This document shows, one piece after another, positions 13,665 through 22,459 of a DNA stretch of 25,573 bases. How positions within the stretch are numbered: position 1 is the first letter of the stretch; each line of letters begins with the position of its first letter. Under the pieces are notes generated by a model. That model saw only the letters and a list, made by a program, of their open reading frames with translations. It did no database searches and was not told where the DNA came from. Source of the stretch: an uncultured Coriobacteriales bacterium (GTDB lineage: Bacteria > Actinomycetota > Coriobacteriia > Coriobacteriales > UMGS124); contig CABQHM010000045.1 of assembly GCA_902464015.1 (NCBI GenBank), positions 1 to 25,573 of the forward strand. The letters are read 5' to 3'. The position numbers and the translations under genes are program-made.

Positions 13665-16600
13665 GTCGCGCCCCTCGCGGGCGCGTGGGTTGAAACACCT
13701 CCGACGGTGCTATCTGGTGCGACTATCCCGGTCGCGCCCCTCGCGGGCGCGTGGGTTGAAACATACGGTGGTGTGCTCGCACCGTCCACCATCCTCATGT
13801 CGCGCCCCTCGCGGGCGCGTGGGTTGAAACTACGACGGAAGAGAAGAGTTCGGGAGGTTCCACGTCGCGCCCCTCGCGGGCGCGTGGGTTGAAACCGGTG
13901 ATAAGCCCGATCACATCATCGGAAAAGAGTCGCGCCCCTCGCGGGCGCGTGGGTTGAAACGTATCCTACAAAAGGGATGCCGAGATACTGACATGTCGCG
14001 CCCCTCGCGGGCGCGTGGGTTGAAACAGTCCTCATTGACATTACAACATCACCCCATTCAGTCGCGCCCCTCGCGGGCGCGTGGGTTGAAACCCATCTCG
14101 TTGAGATCGACGAGGTCGACGTTGATGTCGCGCCCCTCGCGGGCGCGTGGGTTGAAACTCGCCTGTGTCGATGTCCTGCCGAAGGCGCTCTACGGTCGCG
14201 CCCCTCGCGGGCGCGTGGGTTGAAACCCTCTATATTGGCATTCTTGCCACACCCATCGAGAGTCGCGCCCCTCGCGGGCGCGTGGGTTGAAACCCAGACG
14301 GGCACCTTGACGCCGTTGATGGGGTTCAGTCGCGCCCCTCGCGGGCGCGTGGGTTGAAACCAGTTTGGAAGGGTTATAGTCCCTAAAAACGTAGGTCGCG
14401 CCCCTCGCGGGCGCGTGGGTTGAAACGCTTCTGCGTAAGCCTGATTTCCATTATTCGCCCTGTCGCGCCCCTCGCGGGCGCGTGGGTTGAAACCAAACTG
14501 GAAGATTTTTTGCTCAAAAATACGATTGGTCGCGCCCCTCGCGGGCGCGTGGGTTGAAACCTACGACCCAGTCGACGTCATCACCTGCAGACACAGTCGC
14601 GCCCCTCGCGGGCGCGTGGGTTGAAACGAATCTGGACAGGATTCTGCGTGGATTGACGAGTTGTCGCGCCCCTCGCGGGCGCGTGGGTTGAAACGCCAAG
14701 CTACCCGACGGCACGGCGGACACCATCGAGTCGCGCCCCTCGCGGGCGCGTGGGTTGAAACAAGAAGGCCTCGCCTGCAGCCGCAAAGCCCGCAGTCGCG
14801 CCCCTCGCGGGCGCGTGGGTTGAAACTTCACGCGGTCGTTGACGGCCACGCCGCCCGACAGTCGCGCCCCTCGCGGGCGCGTGGGTTGAAACAGTGCGTG
14901 AAATGCGTTGAGCGTGCCATAGTCGCGTCGCGCCCCTCGCGGGCGCGTGGGTTGAAACGCCCTGCTCAGGTGTGTTGTTTGCCACAGTCTCGAGTCGCGC
15001 CCCTCGCGGGCGCGTGGGTTGAAACTTTTTGGTGTATCCATGACGGGCGTAATCACGAAGTCGCGCCCCTCGCGGGCGCGTGGGTTGAAACCAAAGAGGT
15101 TGTGAATGAGATCACCTACGCAAGCGTCGCGCCCCTCGCGGGCGCGTGGGTTGAAACAGTCATGTTCTGGTTTGCACCGGAGATGAGACCTGGTCGCGCC
15201 CCTCGCGGGCGCGTGGGTTGAAACTTGGCATATCGGTGTGCGAGGTCAGTGCTATACGTGTCGCGCCCCTCGCGGGCGCGTGGGTTGAAACCTCTACTGC
15301 ATGCACGGCACGGAGCGCATGCAAGGTCGCGCCCCTCGCGGGCGCGTGGGTTGAAACAAATGCAGTCAATGCGGATTCGACATCGCTCAGGTCGCGCCCC
15401 TCGCGGGCGCGTGGGTTGAAACGATGGGGAGGTTTTAAGATGATTACCACGCTTCGGTCGCGCCCCTCGCGGGCGCGTGGGTTGAAACATTTAAAGCCCT
15501 TCCATGATGTGGCCGAATTCCGTCGCGCCCCTCGCGGGCGCGTGGGTTGAAACCCCTTTCATGAGTTGCGCGACAATAAGCGCCCCTCGTCGCGCCCCTC
15601 GCGGGCGCGTGGGTTGAAACAAAAAACCTTCGATGATTGCCGCGCCCTGATTGTAGTCGCGCCCCTCGCGGGCGCGTGGGTTGAAACTTAACCGCACCGG
15701 GCTCGGCGAGATTAGGCATGTGTCGCGCCCCTCGCGGGCGCGTGGGTTGAAACATCGAATCACGTCCTTTACGATATGGAGAAGCAGGGTCGCGCCCCTC
15801 GCGGGCGCGTGGGTTGAAACCAAGGATCGTCGGAACTCACAATTGCGGCTTCGATGTCGCGCCCCTCGCGGGCGCGTGGGTTGAAACTTCCAGTCGGAAT
15901 AGATCATGCCTTCCGCCTTTGGTCGCGCCCCTCGCGGGCGCGTGGGTTGAAACTACCTTGCGAGATACAACAACTGCGGCAGCAACATGTCGCGCCCCTC
16001 GCGGGCGCGTGGGTTGAAACACGGCGAGCTTGAGAGCGTGCGCGGCGTCTACGAGTCGCGCCCCTCGCGGGCGCGTGGGTTGAAACTATGCCCACCCGAG
16101 CACCTGCACGAGCCTGAGCTGTCGCGCCCCTCGCGGGCGCGTGGGTTGAAACATACAGCACGCAGTATTACCAGGTATGGTACAAGGTCGCGCCCCTCGC
16201 GGGCGCGTGGGTTGAAACCTCCTGACAAAGACACAGATACGTACTTGTCAGCGTCGCGCCCCTCGCGGGCGCGTGGGTTGAAACCTTTAGATAGTTGCCG
16301 AGTTGCATCATACCTTGGTCGCGCCCCTCGCGGGCGCGTGGGTTGAAACCTTTGCACCGTCCTTAGACTGGTAGCCAACTTTGTCGCGCCCCTCGCGGGC
16401 GCGTGGGTTGAAACTACTAACGGGGGGTTAGGGGGTGTGGGGGTAACCTGTCGCGCCCCTCGCGGGCGCGTGGGTTGAAACGGCAATCGGCAAGACGGTA
16501 AGGGACGTGGTTATACGGTCGCGCCCCTCGCGGGCGCGTGGGTTGAAACGGGAATGCCGGACTCTGATTTCAGGAGGGTGTTATCGCGCCCCTCGCGGGC

Positions 16601-17347
16601 GCGTGGGTTGAAACGACTTGGACGTGCTGGCGATATCCGACGCGGGCCTGTCGCGCCCCTCGCGGGCGCGTGGGTTGAAACACCGTCGGCCTGGACGGCG
16701 CGACCTCGGTCGACAGTCGCGCCCCTCGCGGGCGCGTGGGTTGAAACTTTTTTGCCATCGACAACCGCCCAAGCAGCGTCTAGTCGCGCCCCTCGCGGGC
16801 GCGTGGGTTGAAACTTTTTTACCATCGACAACAGCCCAAGCCGCATCTAGGTCGCGCCCCTCGCGGGCGCGTGGGTTGAAACGCCATGTGCGCCCGCCGG
16901 CACCGGCAGCTCTCTCGTCGCGTCCCTCGCGGGCGCGTGGATTGAAACACGCCGGCTGGAACCTACCAGGCCTTTGAGATGCTGTCGCGCCCTTCGCGGG
17001 CGCGTGGATTGAAACCTACGTTGTCAGTTCTGGCACTGGCCTGCACCCTGTCGCGCCCCTCGCGGGCGTGTGGATTGAAACGGCAACGACATATGGTTTG
17101 AGGCGGGGTGCGGGAAGTCGCGCCCCTCGCGGGCGCGTGGATTGAAACATCGATGTTGGCAGGGCCACCGTGCCTTTTGGTTGGTCGCGCTCTTTGAGGA
17201 TGCGTGGATTGAAGCTGGGTGCAGTCGGTGAAGCCGAGCGGCTTGGGGTTGTTGTGCCTTTGTGGGCGCATGGATTGAAGTCACAGCCTGACCATCAACG
17301 CCAGACGCATGCATCTTCGCGTCTCTTGCGTGCACATAGGTTGAAAC
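13665..17347 (+). CRISPR. Type I-C CRISPR array, 56 repeats and 55 spacers
   Basis: The 32-nt repeat begins GTCGCGCCCC and ends GCGTGGGTTGAAAC. Its centre folds as CGCGCCC (positions 3-9) with GGGCGCG (15-21). Spacers are 33-36 nt. Repeats 1-49 (13665-16882) look identical except number 45 at 16583, whose first base is A. Repeats 50-53 (from 16917, 16984, 17050 and 17117) carry A at position 25, with single extra changes in 50, 51 and 52. Repeats 54 (17184), 55 (17251, one base short) and 56 (17316) are heavily degenerate, mostly by C-to-T and G-to-A changes. The near-perfect length and a complete cas set indicate an active system. Counts come from reading each repeat start by eye. Confidence 0.98.
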
Positions 17348-17756
17348 AAGGTCGGCATGTTTTTCTGCTCCTCTCTGCCACGTTGAGTGGGAATCGTAGA
17401 GGCGGGCTCTTAGTATGTCGAATAGTTGAGCCTAGCGTAAAAGATCATTTCACTTGGTCCACCTCCCACCTTCCTGCCCACGTGCCTTTCTCGCCTCCTC
17501 CCCCCACGCAACCTTCAGCGTTGCCTGGAACTCATTTGGTCAGCGGCTCCAGCTACCCAGGCACAGGCACATGTTCGTGATAGCGTGAGCGGGCGAGGGT
17601 GCCCGCTGTGCCGACCTGCAACGTAGGGGAGGGCGATCGGGGGCGGCTGCCTGAGGGACCGCTATAGCAAGGCGGGAGGTGTCTCCTCGCCGTTTTCCTG
17701 AGGGTCGACAACCTGCAACCGACGGACATAGTGCACGACTGCTGTGAGGAGGAGTC
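17348..17756. other. Gene-free region after the CRISPR array
   Basis: No convincing ORF or further repeat is seen. AGCGGGC (17588-17594) pairs with GCCCGCT (17601-17607). A weak plus-strand terminator-like hairpin (GGCGGGAG 17671-17678, CTCC-T-CGCC 17683-17691, then GTTTT) could end the array transcript or precede the next gene. Confidence 0.5.
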
Positions 17757-18010
17757 ATGATCAGCTTCGACGAAGCCCTTGCAATCGTCTCGGGAAAGCT
17801 CCGCCCTGGGTGCAAGTTTGCTCGTTACGCCGTGGATGGCGACGCCTACGTCTTCGACATGAGGGATATAGTTCCCTCGTCCATCTGTGCAGTGGGGAAC
17901 GGGTACCCGTACTACACGGCCTCCGAGTCCGGGCTCGGCATGTACCCGTCGTGGTCGCCGAGACGATGGAGATGCACGCTCGCGTCAGGTGGGCGCCGTT
18001 GGACGAGTGA
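17757..18010 (+). pseudogene. Small protein of unknown function, apparent 1-nt frameshift
   Basis: The ATG has an excellent ribosome binding site (GAGGAGGAG). The frame encodes MISFDEALAIVSGKLRPGCK and continues plausibly to SESGLGMYP near 17950, then turns into Arg/Trp/Ser-rich nonsense. Restoring one C in the run TACCCG would continue as VVVAETMEMHARVRWAPLDE and stop at 18010, giving 84 residues. As written, the frame runs to 18035. The family is not recognised. Its size and its neighbour (another small acidic protein) recall immunity-protein genes, but there is no toxin in the window. It may be a real pseudogene or a base-calling error. Confidence 0.6.
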
Positions 18011-18111
18011 CAGGCACAGGAAAACAAGCAGTTAGATGGGTCCGAGAGGGTGCTCTCGGTTTGATGATGACGGACCGCACGGTCGAAGCCCGCCCTAGAA
18101 AAGAGACGACG

Positions 18112-18393
18112 ATGAAGAGCGCAACGATAAGCAATTACGTGAACGATGCGGTCTTCCCTACGAAAAAGTTGGACGAGAAGGACAAGGTTCTTGAATTCAT
18201 GCGCAAACCCGTGCCATTTTGCGCGACGGCGGGGCATTTTGAGGACGCGATTACGGGCGAGCCGGTTGAGGACCGCCCATGGCCTTGGTATCGGCGCGGT
18301 GGTTGGCAATGGAGCGACCGCGACATCTACCATGTTGAGAAGTATGACTTGGAACTTGACCCCGAGTTTGTGGCCTATGCCCTAAGTCACTAG
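18112..18393 (+). CDS. Hypothetical small acidic protein
   Basis: The 93-residue protein begins MKSATISNYVNDAVFPTKKL; the ATG at 18112 follows AAAAGAG. It is rich in acidic and aromatic residues (RPWPWYRRGGWQWSDRDIYHVEKYDLELDPEFVAYAL) with no membrane segment or signal peptide, so it is probably cytoplasmic. The family is not recognised. It lies 101 bases after the frameshifted small gene in the same direction and could be co-transcribed with it. An open frame extends upstream to 17887 but that part looks non-coding. Confidence 0.65.
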   Translation: MKSATISNYVNDAVFPTKKLDEKDKVLEFMRKPVPFCATAGHFEDAITGEPVEDRPWPWYRRGGWQWSDRDIYHVEKYDLELDPEFVAYALSH

Positions 18394-18632
18394 AACCAGC
18401 AAGAAATATCTTTGGACAAGGGCCGTGTATGCGCCGGTTCCTGTCCTCGCCGTTGTCTCGAGGCCAGCCAGGTGGACCGCGTCCTCCCCGGTGGTCTGGC
18501 TTATTCGGCCTCGTCCACAATCCTTGCCCCCTTGGGCTAGGCGCTCCCATGCTGCCGGTGCGGTGCATGTTGAGGTGCCCGCCCTGCCTTTCGGACCTAT
18601 CCGGCCCATCGAAGAATGGCCTTACTGCGCCC

Positions 18633-18751
18633 AAAATGATCGTTTTGGCACGTTCGCGGACCAATCGTGCTAAAAGGACCATAACGAGCTTGGAAATCGG
18701 TCGAAAATGGTCCATTTGGCACGATTCGCCAACCAACGTGCTGGATGGACC
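18633..18751. repeat. Two related hairpin-forming repeats
   Basis: Copy 1: TTTTGGCACG (18643-18652) pairs with CGTGCTAAAA (18666-18675), 9 of 10. Copy 2: GGTCCATTTGGCACG (18709-18723) pairs with CGTGCTGGATGGACC (18737-18751), 12 of 15. Both have 13-nt loops, are preceded by AAAATG, and lie about 71 bases apart in the same direction. They look like REP- or MITE-type palindromic units in a gene-free stretch (18394-18889). Confidence 0.5.
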
Positions 18752-18777
18752 AAAAAGAAGCCGGAGGATGCGCATGC

Positions 18778-18813
18778 GTGTTCATAGATATGCATACACA
18801 TATCTATGAACAC
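18778..18813. repeat. Perfect 15-bp inverted repeat
   Basis: GTGTTCATAGATATG (18778-18792) pairs perfectly with CATATCTATGAACAC (18799-18813) around CATACA. It has no T-run and is not next to a start codon; it may be a protein-binding palindrome or an element end. Confidence 0.7.
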
Positions 18814-18889
18814 CAACACACTCGATCGCATTACCGTTGGAAACGCGCCGATCCCCCAAAGGACAGCGGCAAAACGATGCTCGAGTAGC

Positions 18890-18929
18890 AAAAAACGCCG
18901 CGATCCCCGATTGGGGAAGCACGGCGTTT
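18890..18929 (-). terminator. Rho-independent terminator of the nitroreductase transcript
   Basis: Read on the minus strand, AACGCCG (complement of 18922-18928) pairs with CGGCGTT (18900-18894), with an inner CCCC/GGGG stem, followed by TTTTTT (18895-18890). It lies about 225 bases beyond the nitroreductase stop. Confidence 0.8.
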
Positions 18930-19153
18930 GACACGGGCGCTATTCCTTGGCGCGACGAGTGAACAGGTGGGTTTTCGCCAACGCTACCACTGAGAACTCG
19001 ACCTTCAGCGTACATGATGCGTGCCGACCGGCCCATCGCTGGGGTCGGCGCCAGTCACGCACCTTCTGACTCTCGCCGCCGCTCCTCGGTGCCCGGCAAG
19101 CCCTGCGGCAGCGGCGGTCCGGCGCGCTTATCGGCCGGCACCCGGCACCTCGC
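18930..19153. other. 3' untranslated region between nitroreductase stop and terminator
   Basis: No independent gene is supported. A GC-rich inverted repeat (CCGCCGCT and AGCGGCGG, around 19077-19118) is present. The minus-strand frame continuing here from the nitroreductase is an out-of-frame read-through. Confidence 0.4.
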
Positions 19154-19886
19154 CTAGATCTTCTCCTGGTGCACGTGGTTCTCGTCGTAGATGTCGACCG
19201 AGGCGCTCGCGTACGCGTCGACTGCCGGGTAGCCCAGCGAGACGTAGGCCTCGGGTACCAGTCATCGTTAAGGCCCAGGTAGCTGTAGTCCTTGCGGTTG
19301 CCCTCGGAGTCGGTGGCCGAGAAGCCCTGACCTTGCACACAAGTGCAGATGCCCATGGCGGAGGCCTGGACCATCATGGCCATGGCAGCCATGCCGGCGT
19401 CGCACGCTGCCGGGCAGCCCTCAGACACGATTGCGATGCACACGGGGCAGTTGCCGCCCAGCTGCCAGCCGTTGATCTTGTCCATGGACTCGGGGTCGCG
19501 AATCACGATGTAGTGCAGGCTGCGCTGGTCGCCGGCCGTGGGGGCGGTCTGGCGGCCCTCAGCAGCAGCGCAATCTGCGCGTCGTCGATGTCACGCTCGG
19601 GGTCGCGCGAGTTCACGGCAATGCCGCCGTGCAGTGTGGCGCGGTCGAGCAGTACCTGCTCAACGCCCTCCATGCCGGGGTGCTCGTCGGTAGCGGGGGT
19701 GAGGGCCACGGGGAAGTCCTCTACCTCGGCGAACGCGGCAGCTGCGGCCTCAGGGTCACGACGAAGCTCGGCTGCGGGGTTGGCTTCATCGGCGAACGCC
19801 GCCACCGATCCCATACCCATACTGGCCAGGGCAATGGCACCCGCCGCACCAATAAAGCTACGCCTCGTGAACTGCTTGGTTTCCAT
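19154..19886 (-). pseudogene. Tat-exported nitroreductase family protein, two apparent frameshifts
   Basis: A putative exported FMN-dependent nitroreductase-like oxidoreductase. From the ATG at 19886 (AAGGAAAG upstream), METKQFTRRSFIGAAGAIALASMG is a Tat signal. The nitroreductase start ATLHGGIAVNSRDPERDIDDAQIALLLRAA follows. Near 19545-19550 the frame shifts; adding one C gives QTAPTAGDQRSLHYIVIRDPESMDKINGWQLGGNCPVCIAIVSEG. Near 19255 it shifts again; restoring TACCCCGAG gives DWYPEAYVSLGYPAVDAYASASVDIYDENHVHQEKI and a stop at 19156-19154. The repaired length is about 244 residues. Both shifts are consistent with loss of a C from a C-run, so either a decaying gene or sequence errors. It is divergent from the sulfatase gene. 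Confidence 0.75.
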
Positions 19887-20288
19887 CGCACTTTCCTTCG
19901 TGACGTACGGATAGAACCAATCCAGTATAGAAAGCCCAGGTGACGTGGGCAATTGGCTCAAACGAATCGCTTGGACCCCCGTTGCTGCGACGCTCTGGGT
20001 ATTTCAGGCGGACGATGTGACCTTCGGGGCCATTTTAAAGTCTATATATATGCCTATGCATATATATGTGCCTAAAGAAGGCGTCCCGTAATACCACAAG
20101 CCGAGTTCTTGAATTCTTGACGCCGTGGCATTCTCATCCCGGCCTCAGAATATGAGATACTGCGGCCATCCCTCGTGTCGCGGTGCGTGGCTGTCGCCTG
20201 GGGGATGTGAACGGCGACATGCTTGGAATGCGGCACGGCAGCAATCGACCCTCTGCGTGACATAGGGGTCAGGCAAAAGGAGCTTCTT
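19887..20288. other. Divergent intergenic region with AT palindrome
   Basis: Between the nitroreductase (-) and the alkylsulfatase (+). A perfect 10-bp palindrome ATATATATGC (20044-20053) / GCATATATAT (20058-20067) around CTAT is a candidate operator shared by the two divergent genes. TTGACG (20115-20120) is a possible -35, without a convincing -10. Confidence 0.5.
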
Positions 20289-22352
20289 ATGTGCGATGCA
20301 TGCAACGCTCTCAATGTCAGCCGTCGAAGGCTTTTGGAGGGGATGGCGCTGGCGGGCACCGGCGTGTTTGCCGCCACAGTGCCGCAGGGGGTCGCCCTTG
20401 CTCTCGACGGATCCGCAGGTTTGACCGACGAGGTCAAGGACGCCTCAAGCCTTACTGAGGCAGTAAATGTCGCATGGTACGATAAGCTCGATTTTGAGGA
20501 TTGCTCCGAATACGAGAACGCGACGTGCAATCTCATAGCCGCCCCCGACGCGCTTGAGATATGCGACGACGCAGGCCGTGTCATTTGGAGCCAAAAGGCC
20601 TACACGTTCGTGGAGGGGGCCGATGCCCCCGCCTCTGCGAACCCTAGCCTGTGGGAGAACACCCGGAACAACCACGTGTACGGTCTGTTCAAAGTCATTG
20701 ACGGCATCTACCAGGTGCGCGGATACGACATGGCGAACCTTACGCTTGTTGAGGGCCAGACGGGCTGGATTGTCATCGACACGCTCATGAGCGTGGAGTG
20801 CACCCGGGCGGCGATGGCCCTGGTCGAGGAACATCTGGGCGAGCGTCCCGTGAAGGCCGTCATCATCAGCCATCCTCACATCGACCATTACGGCGGCATC
20901 AAGGGCGTCGTGAGCGAAGAGGAAGCGGCCAAGGCGTCCATGAGCCTGGAAGAGCAGCTGGCTGGCGACAAGGTGCCCGTCATCGTGCCGGAGCACTTCG
21001 AGGAGCACGCCGTGTCTGAGAACTCCTACGCCGGCAGGGCCATGGGTCGTCGCGCGGCGTACCAGTATGGCGCTTACCTGGAGAAAGGACCGCAGGGCTC
21101 CCTTGCCATGGGCATTGGCACCGGTCAGTCCCTGGGAACGACCTCGTACATCTCGCCCAGCTTCGAGATTGCGCAGACCGGCACCGAGCTTGTGATAGAC
21201 GGCGTTACCATCCAGTTCCAGCTGACTCCCGGCACCGAGGCTCCCGCCGAGATGAACATGTGGTTCCCCGAGCTCAGGGCCCTTTGGGTCGCCGAGAACT
21301 GTTGCGGCACGCTCCACAACCTGTATACGCTGCGCGGCGCGCAAGTTCGTGACGGCAACGCCTGGGCCAAGTACATCATGGAGGCAGTGGGTTTGTACGG
21401 CACCCAGGTGGAAGTGGCGTTCCAGAGCCACAACTGGCCTCATTGGGGCAACGAGGTCGTGAACGAGTATCTCGTGAACACCGCCGCTATGTATAAGTTC
21501 ATCAACGACCAGGCGCTGTCCATGCTCAACCAGGGCATGGTTTCATCTGAAATCGCCGAGTCGATTGAACTGCCTGCCGAGCTTGAGAAGTGCTGGTACA
21601 CCCGCCAGTACTATGGCACGGTCGCTCATAATGCCCGGGCCGTGTACCAGCGCTATATGGGTTGGTACGACGCGAACCCGGTGCATCTGAACGACCTTGG
21701 CCCTGAGAAGTACGCTGCCAAGCTCGCCTCGTACTTGGGCGACCCGGCGGCGGTGTTGGAGCGCGCCCGTGCCGATTTCGAGCAGGGCGAGTACCAGTGG
21801 GTCGCGCAGATCACGAATACTCTCGTGTTTGCCGACCCTCAGAACACCGAGGCGCGCCTGCTGTGTGCCGACGCGCTCGAACAGCTGGGCTATCAGGCAG
21901 AGAGCGGCACGTGGCGCAACTGCTACCTCACGGCGGCCCTGGAGCTCAGGCACGGCAACCAGGCGCTCGTGCAGACAACTGTCAACAGCTCTTCAGACAT
22001 GCGCAACAACATGGGAGCGGAGCCCATTCTCGACTACCTTGGCATTGCATTGGACAAGACCGCACTCGCCGACAGGGACTTCAAGGTAAATGTGACCTGC
22101 ACCGATACGGGTCAGTCGTTTGTGCTGCGCTTTAAGAACGGCCCCATGCTGCATACGCAGACCGCGCCGGTCGATGATGCCCTGCTGACGTTCGTCGGAC
22201 CAAAGAGCGGCTTGTTGACCTTGATGGGAGGCGATGCGGTCGCCGTGCGCTCCGTCCTCGAGGTTACAGGCGACGAGGAGCTGTTTGGCGAACTTTGCCG
22301 CAGCTTCATTGCCCTCAACGGCGCCGGGTTGTTCAACATCATAGAGCCGTAG
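20289..22352 (+). CDS. Tat-exported alkylsulfatase, metallo-beta-lactamase fold (SdsA1/BDS1 type)
   Basis: A predicted zinc-dependent class III alkylsulfatase that hydrolyses alkyl sulfate esters. The ATG at 20289 has AAAAGGAG six bases upstream (687 residues). NVSRRRLLEGMALAGTGVFA is a Tat signal (residues 9-28). The binuclear zinc motif SHPHIDHYGG gives H195, H197, D199 and H200. GTEAPAEMNMWFPELRALWVAEN supplies the conserved glutamates, and LHNLYTLRGAQVRD and SHNWPHWGN are further family segments. The dimerisation domain and a C-terminal SCP2-like domain (from about residue 540) follow. One oddity: the usual AENATHTLHN-type stretch reads AENCCGTLHN, replacing Ala-Thr-His by Cys-Cys-Gly. 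The substrate is unknown. A longer frame to 20223 is not preferred. Confidence 0.88.
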   Translation: MCDACNALNVSRRRLLEGMALAGTGVFAATVPQGVALALDGSAGLTDEVKDASSLTEAVNVAWYDKLDFEDCSEYENATCNLIAAPDALEICDDAGRVIWSQKAYTFVEGADAPASANPSLWENTRNNHVYGLFKVIDGIYQVRGYDMANLTLVEGQTGWIVIDTLMSVECTRAAMALVEEHLGERPVKAVIISHPHIDHYGGIKGVVSEEEAAKASMSLEEQLAGDKVPVIVPEHFEEHAVSENSYAGRAMGRRAAYQYGAYLEKGPQGSLAMGIGTGQSLGTTSYISPSFEIAQTGTELVIDGVTIQFQLTPGTEAPAEMNMWFPELRALWVAENCCGTLHNLYTLRGAQVRDGNAWAKYIMEAVGLYGTQVEVAFQSHNWPHWGNEVVNEYLVNTAAMYKFINDQALSMLNQGMVSSEIAESIELPAELEKCWYTRQYYGTVAHNARAVYQRYMGWYDANPVHLNDLGPEKYAAKLASYLGDPAAVLERARADFEQGEYQWVAQITNTLVFADPQNTEARLLCADALEQLGYQAESGTWRNCYLTAALELRHGNQALVQTTVNSSSDMRNNMGAEPILDYLGIALDKTALADRDFKVNVTCTDTGQSFVLRFKNGPMLHTQTAPVDDALLTFVGPKSGLLTLMGGDAVAVRSVLEVTGDEELFGELCRSFIALNGAGLFNIIEP

Positions 22353-22368
22353 CGCATCGAGAGGCACA

Positions 22369-22406
22369 GCGCCCCGTCGGACGGCATATACAACCCGACG
22401 GGGCGC
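22369..22406. terminator. Hairpin between convergent genes
   Basis: GCGCCCCGTCGG (22369-22380) pairs perfectly with CCGACGGGGCGC (22395-22406). It lies 16 bases after the sulfatase stop and 54 bases beyond the stop of the convergent secreted-protein gene. No T-run follows on either strand, so it may act as a bidirectional barrier or mRNA 3'-end stabiliser. Confidence 0.6.
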
Positions 22407-22459
22407 CGCGCACATACCCTCGGCGTCTACGTATGCACCCGCAGTCGCCAGTGGGGACT

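Noticed and set aside
15579..15600. CGCCCCTCG at the end of spacer 29, suggesting a partial duplicate repeat
   Set aside because: Only about 9 bases match and the spacer length (35) is normal, so it is probably coincidence.
16415..16449. G-rich spacer with three runs of five or more G, as a G-quadruplex or telomere-like sequence
   Set aside because: Only three separate long G-runs, so a standard quadruplex is not clearly supported; most likely ordinary phage sequence.
13916..17335. Many ORFs on both strands with repeated STHAPARGAT / FNPRAREGRD / SRPSRARGLK units, seemingly repeat proteins
   Set aside because: They are translations of the 32-nt CRISPR repeat and spacers. The repeat has no in-frame stop, so open frames arise by chance.
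18429..18809. 126-residue plus-strand ORF over the palindromic repeats
   Set aside because: No ribosome binding site, Arg/Pro/Ser-rich, and it runs through the hairpin repeats.
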